Assembly: GCF_013377755.1 (NCBI RefSeq)
Contig: NZ_JABXWR010000001.1
Location: 1,437,104 to 1,501,103, forward strand
Length of the DNA stretch: 64,000 nucleotides
Source of the DNA: Methanofollis tationis
GTDB taxonomy: Archaea > Halobacteriota > Methanomicrobia > Methanomicrobiales > Methanofollaceae
Direction of reading: 5' to 3'
Part shown: positions 34,189 through 42,483 of the stretch, one piece after another
How the letters are laid out: every line of letters starts with the position of its first letter
How positions within the stretch are numbered: the first letter of the stretch is position 1
The notes under the pieces: generated by a model
Database searches by the model: none
The model's input: the letters and a program-made list of their open reading frames with translations, nothing else
What the model was told of the DNA's origin: nothing
Program-made: the position numbers and the translations under genes

Positions 34189-34339
34189 GAATCAGCGGTT
34201 TGCCTTCGGCACCTCAACACCTTGCGGGGTACCGGGGGCGGGTGCCTGAGGGATACGTGCGGCGCCTGCGTTCCTTCTGCCGGAATGAGCGGATATTGGT
34301 GAAGAGAAGATCCCGGCAACCTGCTCTTCTCTGCGACGC

Positions 34340-35422
34340 TCAGACGCGATCGTTCTCGATCCCTTCCCCGAACCTCTCTCTGGCCAGGACAATTGCCCGG
34401 TGCAGTTTTTTCTGCAAAAGTTCCCTCGGTGGCAGTTCCATCAGATACCCGGCAACATGGATGCCGGCGTTGCCCAGCGCCAGCAGTTCGATCTGCTCTT
34501 GCTTTTTGCCGGCGCAGAGAATCATCCCGATGGGACAATCTTCGCCGGGCTGGCGCTCGTACCGATCCAGCCAGCGGAGGTAGAACTCCATCTGCCCCTT
34601 GTGCTCTGGGCGAAACGTATCCAGTTTGAGTTCAACGGCGACAAGGCGGCGGAGACGGCGATGGAAGAAGAGAAGGTCGATGTAAAAGTCATCGCCGTCG
34701 ACGGTGATCCGCTTCTGCCGGGCAACGAAGGTGAACCCGATGCCGAGTTCCAGGATGAACGTTTCAATCTCCCGCAGTATGGCGGCTTCCAGGTCTTTCT
34801 CCTGAAAGGCCCCGGTGAGCCCGAGAAAATCAAGGAAGTAAGGATCGCGGAAGACGAGATCGGGCGTGAGTCTGTCTTTGTCCCTCAGAGCGTCAAGTTC
34901 CGTGCGGGCAAGTTCCTCAGGTTTTCTGGAGAGTGCGGTGCGCTCGTAGAGCATGGAGGCGATCTTCTGCCGGAGAACGCGAGTGCTCCATCCTTCAATC
35001 CGGCACATCTCGGCATAAAAATCGCGCTGAAGAGGATCAGGCAAATAGATGATCGAGAGGAAATGAGTCCAGCTCAATTGTCTCATCAGTGCCGAGACAA
35101 TCTGTTCATCGGGAAATGCCTCGGCAAAACGAAGCATGTGACGCAGACTTTTTTCCGAAAAACCCTTCCCGTACTCTTCCATCAACTTTCCTGACAGAGT
35201 GGAGATAATCTGCTCGCCGTATTCGGCGCGTTCGCCCTTGAGGATCTCGTCGTTGATCCGCCTGCCGACACGCCAGTAGAGGAGGGTCAGGGCGGCGTTG
35301 ACCGTCGCGGCTACGCCCTGTCGCGTCTCTTCGATGATCTTGCGGAGATCTTCCAGGAGGACGGGCGACGCTGACGGCGTGGTTGATGGTGCTCTCGCGG
35401 TAAGGTCTCTTTTGCCCGTCAT
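34340..35422 (-). CDS. YhcG-type PDDEXK nuclease domain protein (DUF1016)
   Basis: 360 residues. An N-terminal helical DUF1016 domain (LTLLYWRVGRRINDEIL, SWTHFLSIIYL) is followed by a C-terminal nuclease-like domain with FYIDLLFFH and LVAVELKLD, matching D and ExK of the PDDEXK fold. ATG 35422 follows GGGAGGGGCCGAC. YhcG-like proteins are often found beside restriction or mobile genes; this copy is alone. It may act on replication intermediates or foreign DNA; that is inference. Confidence 0.87.
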   Translation of the reverse strand: MTGKRDLTARAPSTTPSASPVLLEDLRKIIEETRQGVAATVNAALTLLYWRVGRRINDEILKGERAEYGEQIISTLSGKLMEEYGKGFSEKSLRHMLRFAEAFPDEQIVSALMRQLSWTHFLSIIYLPDPLQRDFYAEMCRIEGWSTRVLRQKIASMLYERTALSRKPEELARTELDALRDKDRLTPDLVFRDPYFLDFLGLTGAFQEKDLEAAILREIETFILELGIGFTFVARQKRITVDGDDFYIDLLFFHRRLRRLVAVELKLDTFRPEHKGQMEFYLRWLDRYERQPGEDCPIGMILCAGKKQEQIELLALGNAGIHVAGYLMELPPRELLQKKLHRAIVLARERFGEGIENDRV

Positions 35423-35581
35423 GTCGGCCCCTCCCGATTTTTCGAGCGGAGAGGGGTGAAGTGTTCCTGGAAAAACCTTATCGAGTAACCGATCTCCCTG
35501 TTCGATAGATAAACAATTTGGTTTTTCTGCGGGGAGGATCGAAGGCATCGCGTATGCCCGCATGCCTTCTCGAAGAACCGG

Positions 35582-35589
35582 TTTTATAG
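35582..35589 (+). promoter_or_regulatory. TATA box of the RibD-like gene
   Basis: TTTTATAG centred 25 bases before ATG 35611; leaderless start expected. Confidence 0.5.
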
Positions 35590-35610
35590 GAAAAACCCGC
35601 ATCTTCCTCC

Positions 35611-36275
35611 ATGTCTCCGCGGACGATCATCCACACCACGGTCAGCCTGGACAACGCCTTTACCGGATTCGAGATCGATATCGGGCTGCACTACGAACTC
35701 CTCCTCTCCCTGCACCCCGACGCCCTCCTGGTGGGCTCGACGACGGCGGGATCGAGACGTTCATGGACATCACCCGGCCCGAGACCCCGGACGAGCGCAA
35801 ACGCCCGCCGGTGCGTGCCGACGACCCCCGCCCGGTCGGGGTCTTCGTGGACAGTCGGGGAGCCCTGAACGGGCTGCTCCACTTCTACCGGGGGATGGAG
35901 CATCTCAAGGACGTCGTGGTGCTCGTCTCGGAGACGACGCCTGAGGGCTACCTCGCCTACCTGCGGGAGCGGGAGTACCCGTTCGTCGTCTGCGGGGCCG
36001 ATCGGGTGGACCTGGCGGCGGCGGTCCGGGAACTCGAGGAGCGTTTCGGTTTCGCCCGGATCGTCTCGGACAGCGGGGCCACCCTGACCGACGCCCTGAT
36101 CCGGTGCGGGGCCGCGGACGAGATCAGCCTGGTGGTCACCCCGGTGGTGGCTGGGGCCGGGCAGCAGAGGATCTTCGCGTCGGTGGACCGCCCGGTCGGG
36201 CTGGCGCTGATCGGGGCGACGGCGGTGAGGGGCGGGCGGGTGCACCTGCGGTATACGGTGGAGAAAACGGCGTGA
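35611..36275 (+). pseudogene. RibD C-terminal (DHFR-fold) reductase with a frameshift
   Basis: The frame from ATG 35611 gives RTIIHTTVSLDNAFTGFE and LHPDALLVGSTTA and then turns to nonsense. Near 35740-35750 the family sequence continues in another frame (GIETFMDITRP, VGVFVDSRGALNG, YPFVVCGADRVDL, IVSDSGATLTDALI) to the stop at 36275. One lost base in the CGACGACGGCGGG run would explain it. Repaired, it would be about 221 residues, normal for diaminopyrimidine or flavin-pathway reductases using NAD(P)H. A sequencing error at the GC run is possible. Confidence 0.8.
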
Positions 36276-36305
36276 GTGAAGGGGATCCGGAGGCGACGCC
36301 TACTT

Positions 36306-36591
36306 CTACGTCCCCTCCTGAACAATGCGCAGATAATCGCTGAAGATGTACCTCTTATATCGCTGATTTCCCGTGATCTCGACCAGGATCCCGGCATCTT
36401 CAAACTTATTCACCAGGGCGTTTGCACTCTGACGGCTGATATTCGAGCCGCGCAAGGGCGGTTTCGGCCTTCGAGAGCAGGAGGAGCAGCCCCTCGTCGA
36501 GGTCCAGGTCTTCCGGCGGCAGCGGTTTCGGGACGAATGCTGCGTACCCCCCTTTTTGCGGGACAAGGGTCCCTGCCCGTTCGCTCATCAT
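36306..36591 (-). pseudogene. Fic-family protein remnant without its catalytic core
   Basis: Reverse strand. From ATG 36591 the frame reads AGTLVPQKGGYAAFVPKPLPPEDLDLDE..LLLLLSKAETALARLE in pieces, the usual start of a Fic protein. After a frame change near 36440 the other frame gives SRQSANALVNKFEDAGILVEI and RYIFSDYLRIVQEGT, the C-terminal winged helix of the same family. The whole Fic core with HPFxxGNGR (about 200 residues) is missing. An internal deletion joined the two ends out of frame. Not functional. Confidence 0.75.
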
Positions 36592-36638
36592 TTCTCCTCA
36601 CCTGATCATATGCGCTCAGGGTATATAGCCCCGTGAAT

Positions 36639-36656
36639 ATGTCAGGTACGCTTTAC
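36639..36656. repeat. Direct repeat left of the TnpB element
   Basis: ATGTCAGGTACGCTTTAC; the same 18 bases recur at 37901, on the far side of the tnpB element. Confidence 0.65.
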
Positions 36657-36675
36657 GAAGAAAACAGGCAGAATG

Positions 36676-37878
36676 CCCCCACTTCAGTGGGGGGATGAAT
36701 GCCGTCCCCCGACACCATTATTACGTATTAAGACACATAACCGCCCAATGCTTAAGGCATATCGGTATCGACTCTATCCCACAAAGTCTCAGGCTCTTCT
36801 CCTTGAGCAGACGCTTGAGATGTGTCGATGGGTCTATAACGATACGCTCGCATTGCGAAAAAAGGCGTTGGAACAGGAACAGCATTCCATTTCTCTCTAT
36901 GAAACCAACAAGATCCTGACCCAATGGAAAAAGGAACGACCCGATCTAAACCAGGTTCACTCTCAGGTTCTTCAGAATGTCCAGATGCGCGTTGATCTTG
37001 CGTTCAAAGCGTACTTCCGGCGGGTGAAGGCAGGGGAGAACCCGGGATACCCGCGGTTCAAGGGGAAAGGCCGATACGACAGTATCACGTATCCGCAGTA
37101 TGGATTCAAACTCGATGGCGATCGTCTTCATCTCTCAAAGATCGGAGATGTAAGGATCGTTCTCCACCGTCCGGTCGAAGGGACGATCAAGACCCTTACA
37201 ATCCGGCGGTCTTCAACCGGAAAGTGGTATGCCTGCTTCTCGGTCGAGTACGATCCCACGCCTGCACCGCAGAAGGAGACCACAGTCGGGATCGATGTCG
37301 GGCTTGAGTCTTTTGCCACACTCTCAAGCGGAGAGAAGATCGAAAACCCGCGGTTCTTCCGCACCGACGAGAAGGCCCTTGCGAAGGCACAGAGGAAACT
37401 CTCGAAGGCAGAGAAGGGCACTCTAGAACGGAAGAAAGCCCGGAAGATCGTCGCACACGTCCACGAACGGATCGCCAACAGGCGGCTCAATTTTGCTCAC
37501 CAGATCTCCCGTCAATTAGTGGATCGTTTTGGCACGATTGTGTTTGAGGATCTAAACGTCAAAAATATGCAGAAAAACCACTATCTGGCAAAAAGCATTG
37601 CAGATGTCGCCTGGAATATGTTCATCACGATCACAGAGAGCAAAGCGGAGGATGCTGGCTCACGCGTGATCCTGGTGAACCCCAGAAACACGTCTCAAAT
37701 GTGCTCCAGATGTGGGATGATCGTCGCAAAAACGCTCTCTGATCGTGTACATTCCTGCCCGCATTGTGGGTTGGTGATGGATCGCGACCAGAACGCTGCG
37801 ATCAACATTATGAGATTGGGGCTGCAATCTCAGGGGTAACCCGGGATGCCCCCGACGAGAGGAGGGGGAGCAGTCACT
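36676..37878 (+). mobile_element. IS200/IS605-type element with tnpB only (IS1341 group)
   Basis: Approximate limits. The left side starts with a hairpin CCCCCACTTCAGTGGGGG (36676-36693). The right side holds a second hairpin, CCCCC at 37849-37853 pairing with GGGGG at 37864-37868, then AGCAGTCACT, a usual right-end form. No tnpA is present, so movement would need a transposase supplied elsewhere. Direct repeats flank it. Confidence 0.72.
36748..37839 (+). CDS. tnpB: RNA-guided endonuclease TnpB family protein
   Basis: 363 residues. N-terminal helix-turn-helix (MLKAYRYRLYPTKSQALLLE), then a RuvC nuclease with all three acids: GIDVGLESFA (about 181-190), FEDLNVKNM (about 266) and DRDQNAAINI (about 343). 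Between the second and third lies the zinc finger CSRCG...CPHCG. TnpB proteins cut DNA under guidance of an RNA from the element's right end. The frame is intact, so it may be active. ATG 36748 is the family start. Confidence 0.93.
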   Translation: MLKAYRYRLYPTKSQALLLEQTLEMCRWVYNDTLALRKKALEQEQHSISLYETNKILTQWKKERPDLNQVHSQVLQNVQMRVDLAFKAYFRRVKAGENPGYPRFKGKGRYDSITYPQYGFKLDGDRLHLSKIGDVRIVLHRPVEGTIKTLTIRRSSTGKWYACFSVEYDPTPAPQKETTVGIDVGLESFATLSSGEKIENPRFFRTDEKALAKAQRKLSKAEKGTLERKKARKIVAHVHERIANRRLNFAHQISRQLVDRFGTIVFEDLNVKNMQKNHYLAKSIADVAWNMFITITESKAEDAGSRVILVNPRNTSQMCSRCGMIVAKTLSDRVHSCPHCGLVMDRDQNAAINIMRLGLQSQG

Positions 37879-37880
37879 TA
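37760..37880 (+). ncRNA. Candidate guide (omega) RNA region of TnpB
   Basis: In this family the guide RNA overlaps the tnpB 3' end and runs through the right-end hairpin. The hairpin at 37849-37868 and the element edge near 37878 mark where its scaffold would end and the guide (adjacent flanking DNA) begin. Position only; no expression evidence. Confidence 0.35.
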
Positions 37881-37895
37881 GAATGTGTCCCCTTC

Positions 37896-38010
37896 CCCGT
37901 ATGTCAGGTACGCTTTACTGAGAACGCGATCGTCCCCCGTATGTCAGGTACACCTGACATAGAACACGACCGCCCCTGTATCTCAGGCACACCAGACAGA
38001 GAAGAGCTCT
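37896..38010. repeat. Three imperfect 39-40-bp tandem repeats
   Basis: Units begin ATGTCAGGTACGCTTTAC (37901), ATGTCAGGTACACCTGACAT (37941) and ATCTCAGGCACACCAGACAG (37980). The second contains inverted arms ATGTCAGGT/ACCTGACAT around two bases. Each unit is preceded by CCCC. No coding role is evident. Confidence 0.65.
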
Positions 38011-38073
38011 CCCTCTCGATCACGGCTACGACCCCGGCGGCCTCTTCCCCCACCCGAAAAACGAAAAAAAAGT

Positions 38074-38318
38074 TCACCCGGTCCCTTCCACCTCTTCGAG
38101 GACGAACGCCCCGGGGACCGTCTCCTCCAGGCCGAGCGCGCTCTTCACCGCCGCAACCCCGCCGGGATACCCGAGTCGCAGGAGCGCCGCCGCCGCCATC
38201 CCCCGGCAGGACTCGGTGCCGCCGTTCTTCATGACCGCGACCAGGGGCTTCACCGCCCGGGCGTCGCCGACCCTGCCCAGGGCCCAGATGGCGGGGTTCA
38301 GGGCTCAGTACTTCGCTA
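38074..38318 (-). pseudogene. C-terminal fragment of a HEAT-repeat protein
   Basis: Reverse strand reads ALNPAIWALGRVGDARAVKP, then CRGMAAAALLRLG and a normal stop at 38074. About 75 residues match the end of the proteins at 14135 and 31409. An in-frame TGA lies directly ahead of ALN, and the IS5 copy begins 18 bases further on. The 5' part is not found on the other side of the IS, so the gene was already broken or deleted before or during insertion. Confidence 0.75.
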
Positions 38319-39457
38319 GAGAATTTCGAACAACCCCACCTCACCCAAAGTACTTTATAGTCCCGGATCGACCTTTTTCCCATGAGCACGTTTACCAATT
38401 TCGCGATCCACCACGAATATGCCAGCCTTGCAGCTCTGGGTGATCGGCTGGGTGAGGTCAGCGGTCTGATCGACTGGGATGCCTTCCGCCCTCTCCTTGC
38501 TGACCTCTACACCAACGCCGAGGGGCGAGGCGGCCGTCCGAACTATGACGTCGTTCTGATGATCCGGCTGCTGGTGCTTCAGCAGTGGTATGGCCTGTCT
38601 GACCCCGAACTGGAGCGTCAGGCGACCGACCGGATCTCGTTCCGTCACTTCCTGGGATATCCGGAAACCATTCCGGATCGGTCGACGGTCTGGCTGTTCC
38701 GGGAACGCTTGGCGCAAACCGGGAAGGATACCGCGATCTGGGATGAGTTCCAGCGGCAACTCGAAGTACAAGGGCTCGCCATCAAACGCGGTGTCATGCA
38801 GGACGCGACGTTCATCACCGCCGATCCCGGGCATGCTCCTGCCGGCACGCCCCGGGGAGATCAGGCAGAGACGCGGCGCAGCCGCGACGGCACCTGGGCC
38901 AAGAAGGGCTCGAAGTCACAGTTCGGGTACAAACTTCACATCCTGCTCGACAAGGACAGTCAGCTGATCCGCCGGATTGAGACCACCACGGCGTCACTCC
39001 ATGACAGCAGGATCGATCTCTCCCGGGAAGGTGAGACGGTCTATCGCGATAAAGGCTATTTTGGGGTGAAACCGCAGGCATCTATGGACAAGACCATGCA
39101 CCGGGCCGTTCGCAACCATCCCCTCTCCATCAAGGAGAACCGGCGGAACAAGGCCATCAGCAGAACACGATCGCTGGTGGAACGACCGTTTGCCGTGATC
39201 AAGCGGGTGTTCCATGCAGGCCACCTCATGGTCACGACGGTTGCCAGAGTGCACGTCAAGAACATCTTCTCCTGCATGAATTTCAACTTCAGGCAACTTC
39301 TTACCCTCAAAGCGCAAGCTGCCGAGCGATAGCTCTCGAGAAAATCCAAAAAACCCTCTAAATGCAGGGGTTCAGGAAGGAAACGGCTGAACAGCGAGGG
39401 GAAGAGGGCAGTCGGGAGCGAGTATCTGATGGCAGGGAGGAGTTAATCGCAATTCTC
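38319..39457 (+). mobile_element. IS5-family insertion sequence, copy 2
   Basis: 1139 bp with the same ends as copy 1 (GAGAATTTCG left, and GAGAATTGCG read inward from the right) but opposite orientation. No clear target duplication (CTA before, AAT after). Confidence 0.9.
38382..39332 (+). CDS. IS5-family transposase (identical to 3805-4755)
   Basis: 316 residues, the same protein as in copy 1, with complete DDE residues (MQDATFITADPG, YRDKGYFG, SLVERPFAVIKR). ATG 38382 lies 63 bases inside the element. Both copies could act on each other's ends. It sits between a broken HEAT gene and the promoter of the surface-protein gene at 39554, whose TATA box is undamaged. Confidence 0.93.
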   Translation: MSTFTNFAIHHEYASLAALGDRLGEVSGLIDWDAFRPLLADLYTNAEGRGGRPNYDVVLMIRLLVLQQWYGLSDPELERQATDRISFRHFLGYPETIPDRSTVWLFRERLAQTGKDTAIWDEFQRQLEVQGLAIKRGVMQDATFITADPGHAPAGTPRGDQAETRRSRDGTWAKKGSKSQFGYKLHILLDKDSQLIRRIETTTASLHDSRIDLSREGETVYRDKGYFGVKPQASMDKTMHRAVRNHPLSIKENRRNKAISRTRSLVERPFAVIKRVFHAGHLMVTTVARVHVKNIFSCMNFNFRQLLTLKAQAAER

Positions 39458-39524
39458 AATGAAATGATTTGAACCCGGATATTCGGGAAAAACGAGAGAG
39501 ATCCACCAGCAGAGTCCACAAAAG

Positions 39525-39534
39525 AGATATAGTA
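39525..39534 (+). promoter_or_regulatory. TATA box of the surface-protein gene
   Basis: AGATATAGTA centred 25 bases before ATG 39554; leaderless start expected. It lies 68 bases past the IS5 copy. Confidence 0.5.
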
Positions 39535-39553
39535 TCCACCAAGAGTAGTGTGC

Positions 39554-40741
39554 ATGAAAGAGCCCAGAATCGGGCGGTTGCTTGCAGTGATCCTGGGGCT
39601 GATCGCAGTCGTCGCCCCGATCGCCGCCGCCACCGTCACCATCGCGCCGGACACGATCCAGGAAAACACGCCGATCACCGTCTCGGTCAAAGACCTCCCT
39701 GACGGGAGTGCCTTTATGATCAGGGTCGAGGCCTCGATCCCCCTCGACAGCAGCGGAAAATACTCTCTGAGCACCAATAACCTCCAGATACCCTTCGCCC
39801 TCACCGGTGGCCAGATCGATATCCGGGCCGAGAACGTGAAGACGGCGAACTTCAGCGCGCGGATGGGCGGTCGGGCCGTGACAATCTATGGGGACGCAGA
39901 GAACGGGATAGTGACCATAAACCAGCCAGGGGACATCCCACAGGGGCTCATCACCTATATCACCCTCGAAGGATCGGGCGCCGAGGGAGCGGGAGCCATT
40001 ACGTCCTCCATGGACCTCAGTGGCAAGAAGGTCGGAGCCACCGATGCGGACGTCACCTTCACCGTGAACGGCTTCGGCAGCGGCAGTGTCAACGTGAAGG
40101 TCTACGTGGACGGAAGCCTGGTCGCCACCGTCCCGGCCGCGACGCCCACGACGACGACCGTGCCGGGCGGTTCCTCCTCTGGCGGCGAAACGACCACAAC
40201 CCCGGCCGCGGACGAAACCCTGACCGTCTCCTCCCTCGACGGCCTGGCCGTCCTGACCTTTGAGCGCGGTGCACTCTCGGGCGCCGGCGCCGACGACCTC
40301 ACCGTGATGGTGAGCAACCGGGCGGTGCCCCAGGCATGGACGGCCCTCGCCGGACCGTTCGCGATCCTGCCGTCAGACGCAACCTTTAACCCCTCCGCGG
40401 ACTTCAGCATCACGATGACCGCGGACGAGATAGACAGCACGGTGCCGTACACCATACTCGGCTACACCGGCGGGACCTGGAAGCCCCTGCAGAGCCGGAT
40501 CGACGGCGACACCATCACAACATCGATCTCTGCCGCAGGAGAGTACGCCCTGGTCATGCCCCGCGAAGAGACGACGACGGCAGTGACGACAGGAGCAACC
40601 ACCGCCCCGGCCGGGACGACGACCGCCACAGAGACGACCGCCGCCGCAACGGCGACGACCCCCGTGGCAACGCCCCTCTCCCTCCTGTGCGCCCTCGGCG
40701 GTGTTGCAGCCGCCGGTCTGCTGTATAGAAAAATGCCCTGA
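39554..40741 (+). CDS. Surface protein with C-terminal membrane anchor
   Basis: 395 residues. Signal peptide (GRLLAVILGLIAVVAPIAAA, ending about 27), a beta-rich region with no named domain (30-185), a Ser/Gly/Thr linker, and a second beta domain (about 220-340; ATFNPSADFSITMTADEI, then GTWKPLQSRIDGD). A Thr/Ala stalk and a final helix (PLSLLCALGGVAAAGLLY) with RK after it complete the protein. The second domain resembles the C-terminal beta domain of the PKD protein (ATFSPAIDLTFTLTDEE, then GVWEHVPTTVD). Likely an S-layer-associated or envelope protein. The DUF1616 gene follows by 16 bases. Confidence 0.78.
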   Translation: MKEPRIGRLLAVILGLIAVVAPIAAATVTIAPDTIQENTPITVSVKDLPDGSAFMIRVEASIPLDSSGKYSLSTNNLQIPFALTGGQIDIRAENVKTANFSARMGGRAVTIYGDAENGIVTINQPGDIPQGLITYITLEGSGAEGAGAITSSMDLSGKKVGATDADVTFTVNGFGSGSVNVKVYVDGSLVATVPAATPTTTTVPGGSSSGGETTTTPAADETLTVSSLDGLAVLTFERGALSGAGADDLTVMVSNRAVPQAWTALAGPFAILPSDATFNPSADFSITMTADEIDSTVPYTILGYTGGTWKPLQSRIDGDTITTSISAAGEYALVMPREETTTAVTTGATTAPAGTTTATETTAAATATTPVATPLSLLCALGGVAAAGLLYRKMP

Positions 40742-40757
40742 ATTTTTTTGTGATGCC

Positions 40758-41738
40758 ATGAGCGAAGACAAGCCCGTGATCGTTGAGGCCCTCGAACCCG
40801 GGGCCGTGCCAAAGGACCTCGTCGCCATCGCCCTCTGGACGGTGGCGACAGTGCTCTGCGTCTATCTCCCGGTGTTGAACACCAGCGTCCTGCGGGTGGT
40901 CTTCGGCCTGCCCATGGTCCTTTTCATTCCAGGCTACGCCCTGATCGCCGCCCTTTTCCCGGCAAAAGACGACCTCGACGGTATCGAGCGGGTCGCCCTC
41001 TCCTTCGGACTATCGATCGCCGTCGTCCCCCTGATCGGGCTTGCCCTCAACTACACGCCCTGGGGGATCAGGCTCGATCCGATCCTCACCGCTCTTGTGA
41101 TCTTCACCTTTGCAATGCTCGCCGCCGCACACTGGCGGCGGGTCATACTCCCGCCGGAAAAGCGTTTTTTCGTTCCGTTCGCCAGCATGGCGGCAGAGGC
41201 GCGATCAGAACTCTTCCCGGCGGAGAGTTCAAGGCTCGACCGGGCGCTCTCGGTCGTCCTGGTCCTCGCCGTCGCGGCCGCGATCGTGACGACCGTCTAC
41301 GTGATCGTCGTCCCGAAAGAGGGCGAGCACTTCACCGAGTTCTACATCCTGGGATCAGGCGGGAAGGCCGCCGACTACCCGACCGACTTTTTTGCCGGGA
41401 CCGAGCAGTCCCTGATCATCGGCGTCGGCAACCACGAGTACAGGAACGTCACCTACACCGTCGAGGTGCTGCTCACCGACCAGACCTTCGATACGGCGAC
41501 AAACACCTCCACGGTGAACAAAATGGAGCGTATCGGGAAGTTCTCCCTGGAGATCCCCCACAACACCACGGTCGAAGAGCCCTACTCCTTCTCCATCGAG
41601 AGGACCGACATGAACCGGCTCCAGTTCCTCCTTTTCAACGAAACCGTCCCCTCAGACAACGTCTGGGGCGAGGATAGGATCGAGGCGAGCTACCGGGACC
41701 TCCACCTCTGGGTCCGGGTCAGGCCGCCTGTTCGATAA
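40758..41738 (+). CDS. DUF1616 family membrane protein
   Basis: 326 residues. Four N-terminal helices (about 20-145; LRVVFGLPMVLFIPGYAL is the usual DUF1616 block), a cytosolic loop, another helix (about 175-200), and an extracytoplasmic beta domain with asparagine glycosylation-type sites (NVTYTVE, NTSTVN, NTTVEE). DUF1616 proteins are common near archaeal glycosylation and envelope genes; activity is unknown. Its end overlaps the convergent gene at 41719 by 20 bases. Confidence 0.85.
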   Translation: MSEDKPVIVEALEPGAVPKDLVAIALWTVATVLCVYLPVLNTSVLRVVFGLPMVLFIPGYALIAALFPAKDDLDGIERVALSFGLSIAVVPLIGLALNYTPWGIRLDPILTALVIFTFAMLAAAHWRRVILPPEKRFFVPFASMAAEARSELFPAESSRLDRALSVVLVLAVAAAIVTTVYVIVVPKEGEHFTEFYILGSGGKAADYPTDFFAGTEQSLIIGVGNHEYRNVTYTVEVLLTDQTFDTATNTSTVNKMERIGKFSLEIPHNTTVEEPYSFSIERTDMNRLQFLLFNETVPSDNVWGEDRIEASYRDLHLWVRVRPPVR

Positions 41739-42483
41739 TGATCTGCAGCCCGTCCCCTGCGGGCGCCGCCGAGGCGATCCTGCAGGGGGCGGCCAGACCC
41801 TCTGCGGCGACGCAGGCGGCAAGGCTGCAGATCGGGCACCCGACCATCGTGCAGCATTTCGGCGATGCTTTTCTGACCGCCAGGCACCCTTTGAAGAGCG
41901 TGAAGTTCCTGAGGTCGATGACGAGGTTCTCGCCCTCGAACCGGGCGGTCACCGGCCCGGCCACCTCAAGGACGTTCCCGAAGATTTCGACGATCGCCTC
42001 GCAGAGCTGCTCCCGGTCCGACGGGATCTCGAGGGAGCAGGAGCGTTTGAGGTGGTCGAGGAGCGGGGCGGCAAGGGGGGCCATGACGACGGCGGCACCG
42101 TCTGCAGCGGTCACGTAGGAATATCCTGCAGGGAGTGAGGCCGGCACGTTCGCCCCGGCCGGGACGACCTCGACGACGGCGCCGTCCTCGCCCGGCGGCA
42201 TGAACAGGGCATCACCCTGAACACCAAGGTCGGCGATGAGGGTGGCGATCCCGATCGTTCCCTGCACCGGGAGCAGGGCGGCGACGGCCGGGTCCACCGG
42301 CTCGCCTTTATACAGGGCAAGGAGGAATACGCCGGCGATAAAGGATCCAAAACCCGCAAGCACGAGTGTGGCGCTCGTCAGGTCGCCCCGGCCGGTCAGG
42401 GTCGCCACGATGAGGGCGGCGGCGGCGGCGCCCAGGAGGAGGAACGCTGCAAGATAGGTATCGTTCAGGTCTGACAACTTCAT
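41719..42483 (-). CDS. Membrane protein with cysteine-rich C-terminus, unknown
   Basis: 254 residues. Two N-terminal helices (about 10-30 and 40-60), a soluble domain with no family I recognise, and a cysteine-rich end: KCCTMVGCPICSLAACVAAE, then PCR. The cysteines could bind a metal or Fe-S cluster. It is the last gene of the reverse operon and starts in a four-base overlap with 42480-42932. Confidence 0.7.
   Translation of the reverse strand: MKLSDLNDTYLAAFLLLGAAAAALIVATLTGRGDLTSATLVLAGFGSFIAGVFLLALYKGEPVDPAVAALLPVQGTIGIATLIADLGVQGDALFMPPGEDGAVVEVVPAGANVPASLPAGYSYVTAADGAAVVMAPLAAPLLDHLKRSCSLEIPSDREQLCEAIVEIFGNVLEVAGPVTARFEGENLVIDLRNFTLFKGCLAVRKASPKCCTMVGCPICSLAACVAAEGLAAPCRIASAAPAGDGLQIIIEQAA

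Noticed and set aside
34400-35194. Forward frame over the YhcG-type gene
   Set aside because: Shadow frame; no family features, while the reverse frame has the PDDEXK pattern and a ribosome site.
3680-38318. Idea that the HEAT stump's missing half lies beside IS5 copy 1 after an inversion
   Set aside because: Neither flank of copy 1 (before 3680 or after 4818) reads as a HEAT repeat.
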